A stretch of DNA of 64,000 nucleotides from Methanobrevibacter sp. (GTDB lineage Archaea > Methanobacteriota > Methanobacteria > Methanobacteriales > Methanobacteriaceae): contig JAGCBE010000339.1 in NCBI GenBank assembly GCA_017652345.1, positions 1 to 64,000 on the forward strand, given 5' to 3'. The notes under the pieces are model-generated. The model made no database searches and was not told the origin of the DNA. It saw only the letters and a list, made by a program, of their open reading frames with translations. Position 1 is the stretch's first letter. Each line of letters begins with the position of its first letter. Below are positions 53,825 to 60,748 of the stretch, one piece after another. A program made the position numbers and the translations under genes.

Positions 53825-54028
53825 ATGAAGAAGTTTGAAATCACTTACACAATGAAAAAGACCTTTACCCTCCGTGATGATGCGACAGACGAAGAATACG
53901 ATGCCGCACGAGATACGGTTGTTGAAGGAATCAAGGCTGATGGCGGAACGGATATTGGTGTCAAACTTGTCGAAGCTCCGGATGAAGTGATGCAGAAATA
54001 TGTCATCAATAAGGAATGCCAAGACTAA
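53825..54028 (+). CDS. Small unknown protein
   Basis: 67 residues, beta-alpha type (KKFEITYTMKKTFTLRDDATDEEYDAARDTVVEGI), ending KYVINKECQD. AGGAG leader. No family recognised. Confidence 0.8.
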   Translation: MKKFEITYTMKKTFTLRDDATDEEYDAARDTVVEGIKADGGTDIGVKLVEAPDEVMQKYVINKECQD

Positions 54029-54054
54029 AGTTAACTGAAAGAAAGAAAAATACA

Positions 54055-54092
54055 AAACCAGAGTTTACAAAAGACTCTGGTTTTTCTATATT
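54055..54092 (+). promoter_or_regulatory. Fused terminator-promoter
   Basis: Ten-bp AAACCAGAGT/ACTCTGGTTT stem; TTTACA (54064-54069), 17 nt, TATATT (54087-54092). Serves 54118 and 54230. Confidence 0.95.
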
Positions 54093-54117
54093 ATGAATAT
54101 AATCAAAGAGGTTAAAA

Positions 54118-54246
54118 ATGATTGTTATTGGTTCTATTGGTTTGGCAATTGTGGCTACGGTAATGGCTGTAACAAATCCTGATATTTATAGGACTGATGA
54201 GGAAAAGAAAGAAATAAAGGAGATTTTGAATGAAAAAGAAGTATAA
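54118..54246 (+). CDS. Tiny membrane protein
   Basis: 42 residues: membrane segment MIVIGSIGLAIVATVMAV, then a charged tail (TDEEKKEIKEILNEKEV). AGAGGTTAAAA leader. Overlaps the next gene by 17 nt. Confidence 0.65.
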   Translation: MIVIGSIGLAIVATVMAVTNPDIYRTDEEKKEIKEILNEKEV

Positions 54247-54382
54247 ACTGTATGTCAAGAGTCCAGTGGATGGAAAGTCCCAAATGGTAAGAGAAGGAAA
54301 CGACGAGGATTATGATTCCATGTGTAAGGAATGGACACATCTTCAGTCTCAGGGATTGACTGCTTTTATCTGGCAAATCTGA
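54230..54382 (+). CDS. Small basic protein
   Basis: 50 residues (KKKYKLYVKSPVDGKSQMVR; KEWTHLQSQGLTAFIWQI). AAAGGAG lies inside the upstream gene. The stop TGA is part of a CTGAA motif. Function unknown. Confidence 0.65.
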   Translation: MKKKYKLYVKSPVDGKSQMVREGNDEDYDSMCKEWTHLQSQGLTAFIWQI

Positions 54383-54406
54383 AACTAAACTTTTGAATCT
54401 TTTAGA

Positions 54407-54435
54407 TTTACAAAATAACCAGAATTAACTATATT
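54407..54435 (+). promoter_or_regulatory. Sigma-70-like promoter
   Basis: TTTACA 54407-54412, 17 nt, TATATT 54430-54435; serves 54472. Confidence 0.9.
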
Positions 54436-54471
54436 ATAATCATCAACGAAACAAACAAAAGGAAAAAACAA

Positions 54472-54837
54472 ATGAAAAAAATCATCTTCACAATTCTTAT
54501 GATTGTTGCAATCGCTTTCGCATCTGAAACCGACAATGGTATCGTGAACGTTACCAAGAACAAGTACGGAACGGAAATGTCCTTCTATCCGAATACGTCT
54601 TTGAAGGGTATCGGACATGTTTATTCCATCGTCATGAACGATTGTTCTGGTTACAAGTCGATTGAAATCAAGTACATGAATGGAACCGTTCAGTCTTATT
54701 CTTTCGATGAAGAAAAGATGCCATCTGTGACAATCACACAAGAAGACAGAGTTCTTTCTTGGGAATCGTTAACGAGACCGAAGTTCATGAAGACATGGAA
54801 TGAATATTTCAAGTTCTTCAAGGAGTATGTTGGTTAA
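54472..54837 (+). CDS. Exported small protein
   Basis: 121 residues with a signal peptide (MKKIIFTILMIVAIAFASE, cleavage near 18). The mature part is beta-rich (YGTEMSFYPNTSLKGIGHVYS; YKSIEIKYMNGTVQSYSF). Periplasmic or surface exposed. No family recognised. Confidence 0.85.
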   Translation: MKKIIFTILMIVAIAFASETDNGIVNVTKNKYGTEMSFYPNTSLKGIGHVYSIVMNDCSGYKSIEIKYMNGTVQSYSFDEEKMPSVTITQEDRVLSWESLTRPKFMKTWNEYFKFFKEYVG

Positions 54838-54863
54838 CATGATGACTACAAGAAAAAGTTAAA

Positions 54864-54901
54864 GTCTCAGGGTTTACAAAACTCTGAGATTTTTCTATAT
54901 T
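54864..54901 (+). promoter_or_regulatory. Fused terminator-promoter
   Basis: TCTCAGGG/CTCTGAGA-type stem; TTTACA (54873-54878), 17 nt, TATATT (54896-54901). Serves 54926. Confidence 0.95.
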
Positions 54902-54925
54902 ATGAATATAACAAAGAGGTTAAAT

Positions 54926-55189
54926 ATGTCTTATTTGAAAGAAAAGCTTACCGAAGAACAGTTGAACGCGATGACAAAGATTTTCGCACCGCTCATAACC
55001 GATAACGACATCAAGATTCTGAAAGAAAAAGGTCATGTGAATCCGACTGACGAGGAAAAAGCTTTGTGGGTTGCATACGGAGTGTTTAACGCTCTCGAAT
55101 GCTCGAATAACGTTGGTGGTTCGACTCACAACTTTGCCTATGCTGTAGATGATTACATCGAACAGAAAGGCGGATGGGATAAGCTTTAA
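54926..55189 (+). CDS. Unknown protein
   Basis: 87 residues from the ATG after AGAGGTTAAAT. Helical (YLKEKLTEEQLNAMTKIFAPL), ends AYAVDDYIEQKGGWDKL. No family recognised. Confidence 0.8.
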   Translation: MSYLKEKLTEEQLNAMTKIFAPLITDNDIKILKEKGHVNPTDEEKALWVAYGVFNALECSNNVGGSTHNFAYAVDDYIEQKGGWDKL

Positions 55190-55223
55190 CGTTAACTGAA
55201 AGAAAAATCTAGAATCTTTCTAG

Positions 55224-55252
55224 TTGACAATACACAAGAAAATAACTATATT
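55224..55252 (+). promoter_or_regulatory. Sigma-70-like promoter
   Basis: TTGACA 55224-55229, 17 nt, TATATT 55247-55252; serves 55297. Confidence 0.9.
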
Positions 55253-55296
55253 TACATCGTAAATCAAACAAATCACTCATCAAAATGGAGATAAAT

Positions 55297-55701
55297 ATGA
55301 GCTTGAACCAAGAACAGATTAACACCCTTCGTCATGAAATTCCGATGGTTGGTCGTCAGATTGAACTTATGTCCGGTCCGGAATTTCAAAATACCGTTCC
55401 TGAAGTTGCAACTGCAATTGCTGCACTCAAGCACTACAAGGAAGCAGCTGAAGCACACGTTGCGGAATGGGACCGTGCACATCAACCGCCTATCCAGTCC
55501 AGTTTCCTCAATCTCAATGCTTTCTACAATCCTGGTGCTACGCCTGCTCCGACTCCGACTCAGCCTGTTGCACAGCCCGCACAGACCGCACCGGCAACTG
55601 GTATCGATCCTAACCTGTTGACGGCAATCACACAGAATCCGTTGGCTATGGCCCTTCTCAAAGCTGCACTTCAAGCACAGCTGCAGCAACAGCAGGGATA
55701 A
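55297..55701 (+). CDS. FADTVP family hairpin-helix protein
   Basis: 134 residues from the ATG after TGGAGATAAAT. LRHEIPMVGRQIELMSGPEF-QNTVPEVATAIAALKHY, a long Pro/Thr/Ala/Gln linker (about 75-105) and the helix LTAITQNPLAMALLKAALQAQ. Close paralogue of 48810 with a longer linker. GC-rich codons. Confidence 0.9.
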   Translation: MSLNQEQINTLRHEIPMVGRQIELMSGPEFQNTVPEVATAIAALKHYKEAAEAHVAEWDRAHQPPIQSSFLNLNAFYNPGATPAPTPTQPVAQPAQTAPATGIDPNLLTAITQNPLAMALLKAALQAQLQQQQG

Positions 55702-55721
55702 GCTGAAATAAAAAGAATCAT

Positions 55722-55759
55722 AACTCAGGGTTTACAAAACTCTGAGTTTTTTCTATATT
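55722..55759 (+). promoter_or_regulatory. Fused terminator-promoter
   Basis: AACTCAGGG/CTCTGAGTT stem; TTTACA (55731-55736), 17 nt, TATATT (55754-55759). Serves 55788. Confidence 0.95.
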
Positions 55760-55787
55760 ATAAGCATAACGAACAGGAGATTAAACT

Positions 55788-56219
55788 ATGATGAATATCA
55801 AAATTATGCCTAACTCTAAACGCAATGCAGACGAATTTGTTGTTGTATTTGGCGATATAGACTTTAAGAAAAAAGATGAAAAACTCGTTCAAAAGATTGA
55901 AAGTCGTGCATGGAAAAACGCAGTGCTGAAAGAAGAAGACGTACCTAAAGAACAGCGGCAATATTTCAAGTTTACGGACGGAAAGATTGTAGGCATGGAA
56001 AATATCTGCAGTGGAAGTCACACTTACAATACCATTGGGTCTGTTATCTATTGGGATGGGTATGATGAAATGCCTTATGTAACACATGCACTCGCTACTG
56101 CTATTGCTACAGAAGCATGCAATGAAGGCTTGATTACTTGGGTCACGTCTCAGGAAATGTATAACGCAGTTAAGAAACGTAATCCTAACATTATCAACTT
56201 TGACACTTGGCTTTATTAA
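55788..56219 (+). CDS. Unknown protein
   Basis: 143 residues (NADEFVVVFGDIDFKKKDEKLVQKI; GSVIYWDGYDEMPYVTHALATAIATEA). GGAG leader; two adjacent ATG codons. No family recognised. Confidence 0.8.
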   Translation: MMNIKIMPNSKRNADEFVVVFGDIDFKKKDEKLVQKIESRAWKNAVLKEEDVPKEQRQYFKFTDGKIVGMENICSGSHTYNTIGSVIYWDGYDEMPYVTHALATAIATEACNEGLITWVTSQEMYNAVKKRNPNIINFDTWLY

Positions 56220-56240
56220 CTGAAAGAAAAACCTAGAATT

Positions 56241-56276
56241 AACCACATTTACATATAGTGTGGTTTTTTCTATATT
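56241..56276 (+). promoter_or_regulatory. Fused terminator-promoter
   Basis: AACCACA/TGTGGTT stem; TTTACA (56248-56253), 17 nt, TATATT (56271-56276). Serves 56321 and 56530. Confidence 0.95.
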
Positions 56277-56320
56277 ATGAACATAAATAAGAGTATCATT
56301 AATAATCAAAAGGAAAACTA

Positions 56321-56530
56321 ATGAGTGCACAACATGATTGGAAACACGGCTGTAATCGTATTCAAAGACGTAACAATAAGCAATTCATCGACGTGATGGA
56401 TGAAGACGATACCAAACAGGTCAAGCACTATGGAAAGACTCGTTATGGTGACCTCTGGGGCTCTCCAAATGATGGTTACAACTACAAACGTGGAAAAGGA
56501 CACGACAAAAGAAAACCCTGGAGGGACTAA
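56321..56530 (+). CDS. Small basic protein
   Basis: 69 residues, Arg/Lys/His/Asn-rich (QHDWKHGCNRIQRRNNKQF; YNYKRGKGHDKRKPWRD). AAGGAAAAC precedes the ATG. One-base overlap with the next gene. Possible nucleic-acid binder. Confidence 0.8.
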   Translation: MSAQHDWKHGCNRIQRRNNKQFIDVMDEDDTKQVKHYGKTRYGDLWGSPNDGYNYKRGKGHDKRKPWRD

Positions 56531-56868
56531 TGAATAAGTTTCAAGCAACAGCAACAGCACGCGAAAATGGTTGGGATGGATGGGGTCATTCATTGTTCCA
56601 CGACGATTTCTGTGTGACAGTTCCGACTGGAAACCTTCGTGTGCATCTTGACATTGGTTATGAACTGTCAAATGACAATCTGTCGGACAATGAAGCATCT
56701 TTGGTATTGGAACACTATAAGCCCAGCACGGCACACCCACCAGTATGCAGTCGTAAGTGTTACCTCCAATACATGACGGAAGCATCGTTCAATAACTGGG
56801 TAACATCCACTGCGAAAGAACTTATTGAACTTGGTATGGAACAAAGCCATGCCGGAACATTACCGTAA
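56530..56868 (+). CDS. Unknown protein
   Basis: 112 residues (ARENGWDGWGHSLFHDDFCVTVPTGNLRVHLDIG; HPPVCSRKCYLQYMTEASF). Coupled to 56321. No family recognised. Confidence 0.8.
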   Translation: MNKFQATATARENGWDGWGHSLFHDDFCVTVPTGNLRVHLDIGYELSNDNLSDNEASLVLEHYKPSTAHPPVCSRKCYLQYMTEASFNNWVTSTAKELIELGMEQSHAGTLP

Positions 56869-56874
56869 TATTGA

Positions 56875-56891
56875 TAACCTCCTGATGATGA
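56875..56891 (+). repeat. TAACCTCCTGATGATGA motif, copy 3
   Basis: Seven nt after the stop codon at 56868 and before the CTGG-TTGAAATATA-CCAG terminator (56897-56920). Confidence 0.7.
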
Positions 56892-56925
56892 GACGACTGG
56901 TTGAAATATACCAGCCGTTTTTCTA

Positions 56926-56954
56926 TTTACAAAACAACCAGAATTTACTATATT
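56926..56954 (+). promoter_or_regulatory. Sigma-70-like promoter
   Basis: TTTACA 56926-56931, 17 nt, TATATT 56949-56954; ATG 6 nt later. Confidence 0.9.
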
Positions 56955-56960
56955 ATAAGC

Positions 56961-57185
56961 ATGAGTAAATACATTATTGTCAATCCTAGAAATGGTAAAG
57001 CAGTTCAGTCTTATACATTTGCAGAAAGAAAACATATTATGTATTGTAATGACCCGGAATGGGCAATGAAGTTTGAGGATGAAGATTCGGCGAATAAGAA
57101 GATGGAATATCTGACTGTTAACTTTCCTGGTCAAACCCTGACTGTGATGAAAATAACTTTCAATAAAACATTTACAATCGGTTAA
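56961..57185 (+). CDS. Small unknown protein, leaderless
   Basis: 74 residues (KYIIVNPRNGKAVQSYTFAERKHIMYCNDPEWAMKFEDE), ending in beta-type TLTVMKITFNKTFTIG. ATG 6 nt after the -10 box. The next promoter begins inside its last codons. Function unknown. Confidence 0.75.
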   Translation: MSKYIIVNPRNGKAVQSYTFAERKHIMYCNDPEWAMKFEDEDSANKKMEYLTVNFPGQTLTVMKITFNKTFTIG

Positions 57186-57199
57186 GAATTAACTATATT
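57171..57199 (+). promoter_or_regulatory. Sigma-70-like promoter inside a gene end
   Basis: TTTACA 57171-57176 lies in the last codons of the preceding gene; 17 nt, TATATT 57194-57199. Serves coaD. Confidence 0.85.
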
Positions 57200-57225
57200 A
57201 TAAACATCAGCAAAGAGGTTTAGAT

Positions 57226-57735
57226 ATGGCATCAGCAATTTTTCCAGGTTCTTTCAATCCAATTCATCCAGGACATTTGGACATTATTAGAAAGTCTGCA
57301 CGCATCTTTGATTCTATTGTGGTCTTGCTCGCAAAGAATCCAGCAAAGAAGTATGATGTTTCTTCGCAAAAACGTATCGACTGGATTATACGCACGTTGA
57401 CTCATAACGGAATCAATAATGCAAGGGTTTATGAAAATCCTTATGATACTTTGGCGGAATTCAGTCTTAACACGAAAAAGAATAATATAGTAAGAGGAAT
57501 CAAAGGACAGGTTTCCATTGAATATGAAGAATCACAAATTCCATTCAATAAAGTATTAAACCCTGACATGGAATATGTGTATTTAACATCTGATAGAAGC
57601 TTAGACCATTTCTCTTCCACTTCTGTTAAGCAATTTATTAAGTTAACGACATTGGAAAACTTTATAAAGCTTTATGGTCCAACATTTCCGGAAGATGTCG
57701 TTGCTGAAATCTATCGTGCCTACAAGATGCTGTAA
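57226..57735 (+). CDS. coaD: Phosphopantetheine adenylyltransferase-like protein
   Basis: 169 residues, nucleotidyltransferase with the (H/T)xGH motif: AIFPGSFNPIHPGHLDIIRKSARIFD, then NPAKKYDVSSQKRIDWI, IVRGIKGQVSIEYEESQIPFNKVLNPDMEYVYLTSD and FSSTSVKQF. These follow CoaD in order (PGSFDP..GH.DI, RG(L/I)..DFEYE, ISSS.VRE). It would make dephospho-CoA from phosphopantetheine. An NMN adenylyltransferase role is an alternative, given PnuC 3.5 kb away. Confidence 0.85.
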   Translation: MASAIFPGSFNPIHPGHLDIIRKSARIFDSIVVLLAKNPAKKYDVSSQKRIDWIIRTLTHNGINNARVYENPYDTLAEFSLNTKKNNIVRGIKGQVSIEYEESQIPFNKVLNPDMEYVYLTSDRSLDHFSSTSVKQFIKLTTLENFIKLYGPTFPEDVVAEIYRAYKML

Positions 57736-57757
57736 TGGCATCTTTTTATCTTTAATA

Positions 57758-57786
57758 TTTACAAAATCCAGAATTTTAACTATATT
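57758..57786 (+). promoter_or_regulatory. Sigma-70-like promoter
   Basis: TTTACA 57758-57763, 17 nt, TATATT 57781-57786; ATG 6 nt later. Confidence 0.9.
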
Positions 57787-57792
57787 ATAACC

Positions 57793-58161
57793 ATGAACAT
57801 TTGGAAAGAAATTAAAAATCGTTTTGCTTGCGTAATGTATACGATGAGACATCGTAAGGCATTAAATGACCTTGCAAAGGGATATGGTTATCATTTTCCA
57901 TTCCATGATTTGGATAAGGTTTTCCTTTATCCATTCCTTGGTAAGAAACGAACCCACAAACTCCATCAGTCATGGTCAAAACACCATTATCGGAACGGTG
58001 ATATCCAAAACAAAATCGAAGCAATGTTTGACTGGGAATGCGCCAGATTTACCAAACCAGACAAACCATTGGATGCTTACGATACATGGAAACAGTATTA
58101 TCCGGATGTAGATATGGCACCTGTGCTCAAACGATTCGGTTTCTGGCATAACGATAACTAA
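57793..58161 (+). CDS. DUF5662-like His/Asp-rich protein, leaderless
   Basis: 122 residues. FPFHDLDKVFLYPFLGKKRTHKLHQSWSKHHYRNG and IEAMFDWECARFTKPDKPLDAYDTW: HD, D-K, H-x-x-SxHH and D-W-E-C-A-R arranged as in the HD-like DUF5662 group found in phages. Likely metal-binding and possibly a phosphohydrolase. The family link is from memory of the pattern. ATG 6 nt after the -10 box. Confidence 0.7.
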   Translation: MNIWKEIKNRFACVMYTMRHRKALNDLAKGYGYHFPFHDLDKVFLYPFLGKKRTHKLHQSWSKHHYRNGDIQNKIEAMFDWECARFTKPDKPLDAYDTWKQYYPDVDMAPVLKRFGFWHNDN

Positions 58162-58259
58162 TATCGTTTCATTCAATATGTTTAATTACAGAAAACAGTT
58201 GGCGCAAGTTGACTGTTGTTTCTAGTATTGTCTGAAAGAAAAGAAATTTAGAATTCTCA

Positions 58260-58288
58260 TTGACATTGATGATAAAAATTACTATATT
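58260..58288 (+). promoter_or_regulatory. Sigma-70-like promoter
   Basis: TTGACA 58260-58265, 17 nt, TATATT 58283-58288; serves 58334. Confidence 0.9.
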
Positions 58289-58333
58289 ATAAACATAATC
58301 GAACAGTTAAACAATCATCATCAAGAGAAAACT

Positions 58334-58783
58334 ATGACTAACAACAAACTCAAAATCGAAGACATTATCAACAAGATTGACGAAACTTACGTCAAGTGTG
58401 GGTCTGAATCGATGAAAGACAAGGTTATCGTTCATCGTGACGGAAACTACATCAAGTTGAGTATCAGAGGTCCTATCGGATTGTACATGTATATCATTGA
58501 ACATGACGGAGGACATATCTCGTGTACTGGAATGAATAACACTGACAGACACGGAAAAGTGTATGACTTCCATCGTTCCTGTGGTACTGAAACACTTGAC
58601 AACAGAACTTATAATCAACAAGTCATTTACGACATCACTCAGTCTGTTGAACAGTTGATGTTCTTCGGATTTCTTCCGGACGATGAATGTGATGAAGGAA
58701 CAATTGACTGGGAACTCTACAATGAATTTCAAGACAAGAATCAAATGATGTTTGAAATTCCGGATGTTGAATTCGAATTCTAA
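58334..58783 (+). CDS. Unknown protein with a variant tail
   Basis: 149 residues. Central beta part (GNYIKLSIRGPIGLYMYIIEHDGGHISC), helical end and EIPDVEFEF, which looks like a variant of the FEDI tail. No ribosome site beyond AAGAGAAAA. Function unknown. Confidence 0.8.
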   Translation: MTNNKLKIEDIINKIDETYVKCGSESMKDKVIVHRDGNYIKLSIRGPIGLYMYIIEHDGGHISCTGMNNTDRHGKVYDFHRSCGTETLDNRTYNQQVIYDITQSVEQLMFFGFLPDDECDEGTIDWELYNEFQDKNQMMFEIPDVEFEF

Positions 58784-58803
58784 CAGATTGTGTGTATTAA
58801 GAG

Positions 58804-58831
58804 AACCTGGAATAATTATTTCAGGTTTTTT
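58804..58831 (+). terminator. Terminator
   Basis: AACCTG-GAATAATTATTT-CAGGTT followed by T6. Confidence 0.85.
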
Positions 58832-58834
58832 CTA

Positions 58835-58863
58835 TTTACAAAACAATAAAGTATTTCTATATT
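58835..58863 (+). promoter_or_regulatory. Sigma-70-like promoter
   Basis: TTTACA 58835-58840, 17 nt, TATATT 58858-58863; serves 58892 and 59053. Confidence 0.9.
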
Positions 58864-58891
58864 GTATTAAAAGAATTAAGGATTTATTAAG

Positions 58892-59050
58892 ATGTTCACC
58901 TTTACCATAAAGTATAAAGATAAAAACGGTTCTATTAATGATTTTTCCATTTCTATTAAGGAATCAACTGTTGAATTAGCCCGAATCAAAGTTGAAAAGA
59001 AGTTCAATGAAATTCTTCCGTGTTGTGAACTAATCCATATCGGTGGTTAA
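58892..59050 (+). CDS. Small unknown protein
   Basis: 52 residues, beta-alpha (MFTFTIKYKDKNGSINDFSI; VELARIKVEKKFNEIL). AAGGATTTATTAAG upstream. Two nt before the next gene, so cotranscribed. Function unknown. Confidence 0.7.
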   Translation: MFTFTIKYKDKNGSINDFSISIKESTVELARIKVEKKFNEILPCCELIHIGG

Positions 59051-59052
59051 GA

Positions 59053-59433
59053 ATGAATCCAGTTGTTTATATCGGAATAGAAAGTCTGGGTGGACCATGG
59101 ATTTGTCACTGTAACTCAGAAGACTGGTATGCTCGTGGTTGTAAATTTATCAATTTCCATCTAAATGGTAATTACCTTCATTATGATGTTATTTTTCCTG
59201 ATGGAAGGGTAGATAAAGATAAACGACACAAAATTGATTGTATTTTAGGAGAACGTCACAATAAAATAAATCTGACCCTTAAGTTTGAAGACGGAACAGA
59301 AAAGGTTTTTAATGTCAAGGACAGGAATGAACGTATTGACCTAATAGAATTTCTGAAAGAATACAACAAAAACGGATATGAACTAAAAGTAGATCACAGT
59401 TATGAATTAGATGATGTATTTGATGACATTTAA
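59053..59433 (+). CDS. FDDI-tailed protein
   Basis: 126 residues. INLTLKFEDGTEKVFNVKDRNERIDLIEFLKEYNKNGYELKVDHSYELDDVFDDI repeats the strand-helix-tail plan of 36907 and 37374. Second gene of a short unit, so not leaderless. The most distant member of the tail family in this window. Function unknown. Confidence 0.85.
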   Translation: MNPVVYIGIESLGGPWICHCNSEDWYARGCKFINFHLNGNYLHYDVIFPDGRVDKDKRHKIDCILGERHNKINLTLKFEDGTEKVFNVKDRNERIDLIEFLKEYNKNGYELKVDHSYELDDVFDDI

Positions 59434-59525
59434 TTGTCATTTAACACGCGTAATTGCAGGTTGTTGTGTAACGATGAACTGTCGTTACTATTGTTGACCG
59501 ATATATAAAAAATTTAGAATTAGCA

Positions 59526-59554
59526 TATACAAAACTTAGATAATTTACTATATT
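59526..59554 (+). promoter_or_regulatory. Sigma-70-like promoter
   Basis: TATACA 59526-59531, 17 nt, TATATT 59549-59554; serves 59591. Confidence 0.75.
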
Positions 59555-59590
59555 ATAAGCATAGCGATTAACAATCATCAGGAAAAAACT

Positions 59591-59881
59591 ATGAAAATTC
59601 TTACAACAACAAATCTTACAATCACAAAAAAACTCTATACCGCTGACTATATCGAAAGCTATAGCGACGGAATGCCGTTGTCTACTACGCACAACGAATA
59701 CGAAAGCGAAGAAGAACGTTTGAAAGATCTTTCTGGTTATGACAAGTCCGAGCTTGATATTGATACGTCGGAAGATGTGCAAGATATTGGCTGGGAATTC
59801 GGCGAAAATACTGTATCGTTTGACGTGACAGTTGAAGTTATTGAAAACGACGACGGAACGATCACTGTAAGACAAAAATAA
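59591..59881 (+). CDS. Small acidic protein
   Basis: 96 residues, acidic (HNEYESEEERLKDLSGYDKSELDIDTSEDVQDI), beta ends (VSFDVTVEVIENDDGTITV). AGGAAAAAAC upstream. No family recognised. Confidence 0.8.
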   Translation: MKILTTTNLTITKKLYTADYIESYSDGMPLSTTHNEYESEEERLKDLSGYDKSELDIDTSEDVQDIGWEFGENTVSFDVTVEVIENDDGTITVRQK

Positions 59882-59900
59882 GCTGATTCGTTCTTTCTTC

Positions 59901-59939
59901 AACCGGAGCGTTGACAAAAACTCCGGTTTTTTCTATCTT
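59901..59939 (+). promoter_or_regulatory. Fused terminator-promoter
   Basis: AACCGGAG/CTCCGGTT stem; TTGACA (59911-59916), 17 nt, TATCTT (59934-59939). Serves 59974. Confidence 0.95.
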
Positions 59940-59973
59940 TAGAATATCAACGAAATATCAAAAGAGGTTATCT

Positions 59974-60381
59974 ATGTCCCAAATCAAGCTTAATTCCATC
60001 ATCGGTGTCGACAAGATGAGAGTTGAACAACTGACCCTTGAATATAAGGCTAATCGCCTTTTCTGGAAGGGTTACAAGGCAATGGCCAACAGCCTGCATG
60101 GTCATGTTACGCCGAACCTTAGACCGAACTTTGACCGTGTTATCCACAACATTGCCGAATATAAGGCAAATATGCTTGCAATCCGTGTGCAGATTAAAAA
60201 TATGGTCAAGCCGGCTATTGAACGCATGCAGTCTGTCCAACAAACGGCTACGACACAGCAAGTTGATCCGCAGTTGGTGAACCTGCTCCGAACACTGTTC
60301 GATGCCAATCCGCAGCTCAAGGCACAAGTCCAAGCATTACTTGCTACTATTGCCCTCCAGTCTGTTCAACAGCATCAATAG
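59974..60381 (+). CDS. Helical protein with Gln-rich end
   Basis: 135 residues from the ATG after AGAGGTTATCT. Basic helices (MRVEQLTLEYKANRLFWKGYKAM; YKANMLAIRVQIKNMVKPAIERM), a short Gln/Thr linker (VQQTATTQQVDPQ) and the helix LVNLLRTLFDANPQLKAQVQALLATIAL. The end resembles NPQLGQILGALLQAA at 48810. GC-rich codons. Function unknown. Confidence 0.85.
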   Translation: MSQIKLNSIIGVDKMRVEQLTLEYKANRLFWKGYKAMANSLHGHVTPNLRPNFDRVIHNIAEYKANMLAIRVQIKNMVKPAIERMQSVQQTATTQQVDPQLVNLLRTLFDANPQLKAQVQALLATIALQSVQQHQ

Positions 60382-60403
60382 TCTGAAAAATTTAATTTCA
60401 TTC

Positions 60404-60439
60404 CCGGATATTGACAAAATGTCCGGTTTTTTCTATATT
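60404..60439 (+). promoter_or_regulatory. Fused terminator-promoter
   Basis: CCGGATA/TGTCCGG-type stem; TTGACA (60411-60416), 17 nt, TATATT (60434-60439). Serves 60476. Confidence 0.9.
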
Positions 60440-60475
60440 TTAATTGTTCGTTTAACATTTATCAGGAAAATCAAA

Positions 60476-60748
60476 TTGTCAAACTTCCCAAAAATCTCTT
60501 CTGACCCAAAATTCCAATCTACTGTCGAACACTGCTGGAAATCGGTTCTTAAAAACCATCCTGACAAATATCCGTATACCAGGGCAATCAATTTTTCTGA
60601 AGGGGATAAACCTGTTCCGGGAAAACAATATTCCGCTCTGCATACAGAAACCTTCGAAAGGGTCGTTCGTCCGATGCCGGCTGATAAAATTGAAAACTGG
60701 TTTTCGACCTATACTGGTTGGCCTTGTTTCGTAGTCGAACTTAAATAG
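60476..60748 (+). CDS. Unknown protein, TTG start
   Basis: 90 residues from a TTG at 60476 placed correctly behind CAGGAAAATCAAA; no ATG exists downstream of the promoter. SNFPKISSDPKFQSTVEHCWKSVLKNHPDKYPYTRAINF. Related in promoter and spacing to 60831. No family recognised. Confidence 0.75.
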   Translation: MSNFPKISSDPKFQSTVEHCWKSVLKNHPDKYPYTRAINFSEGDKPVPGKQYSALHTETFERVVRPMPADKIENWFSTYTGWPCFVVELK

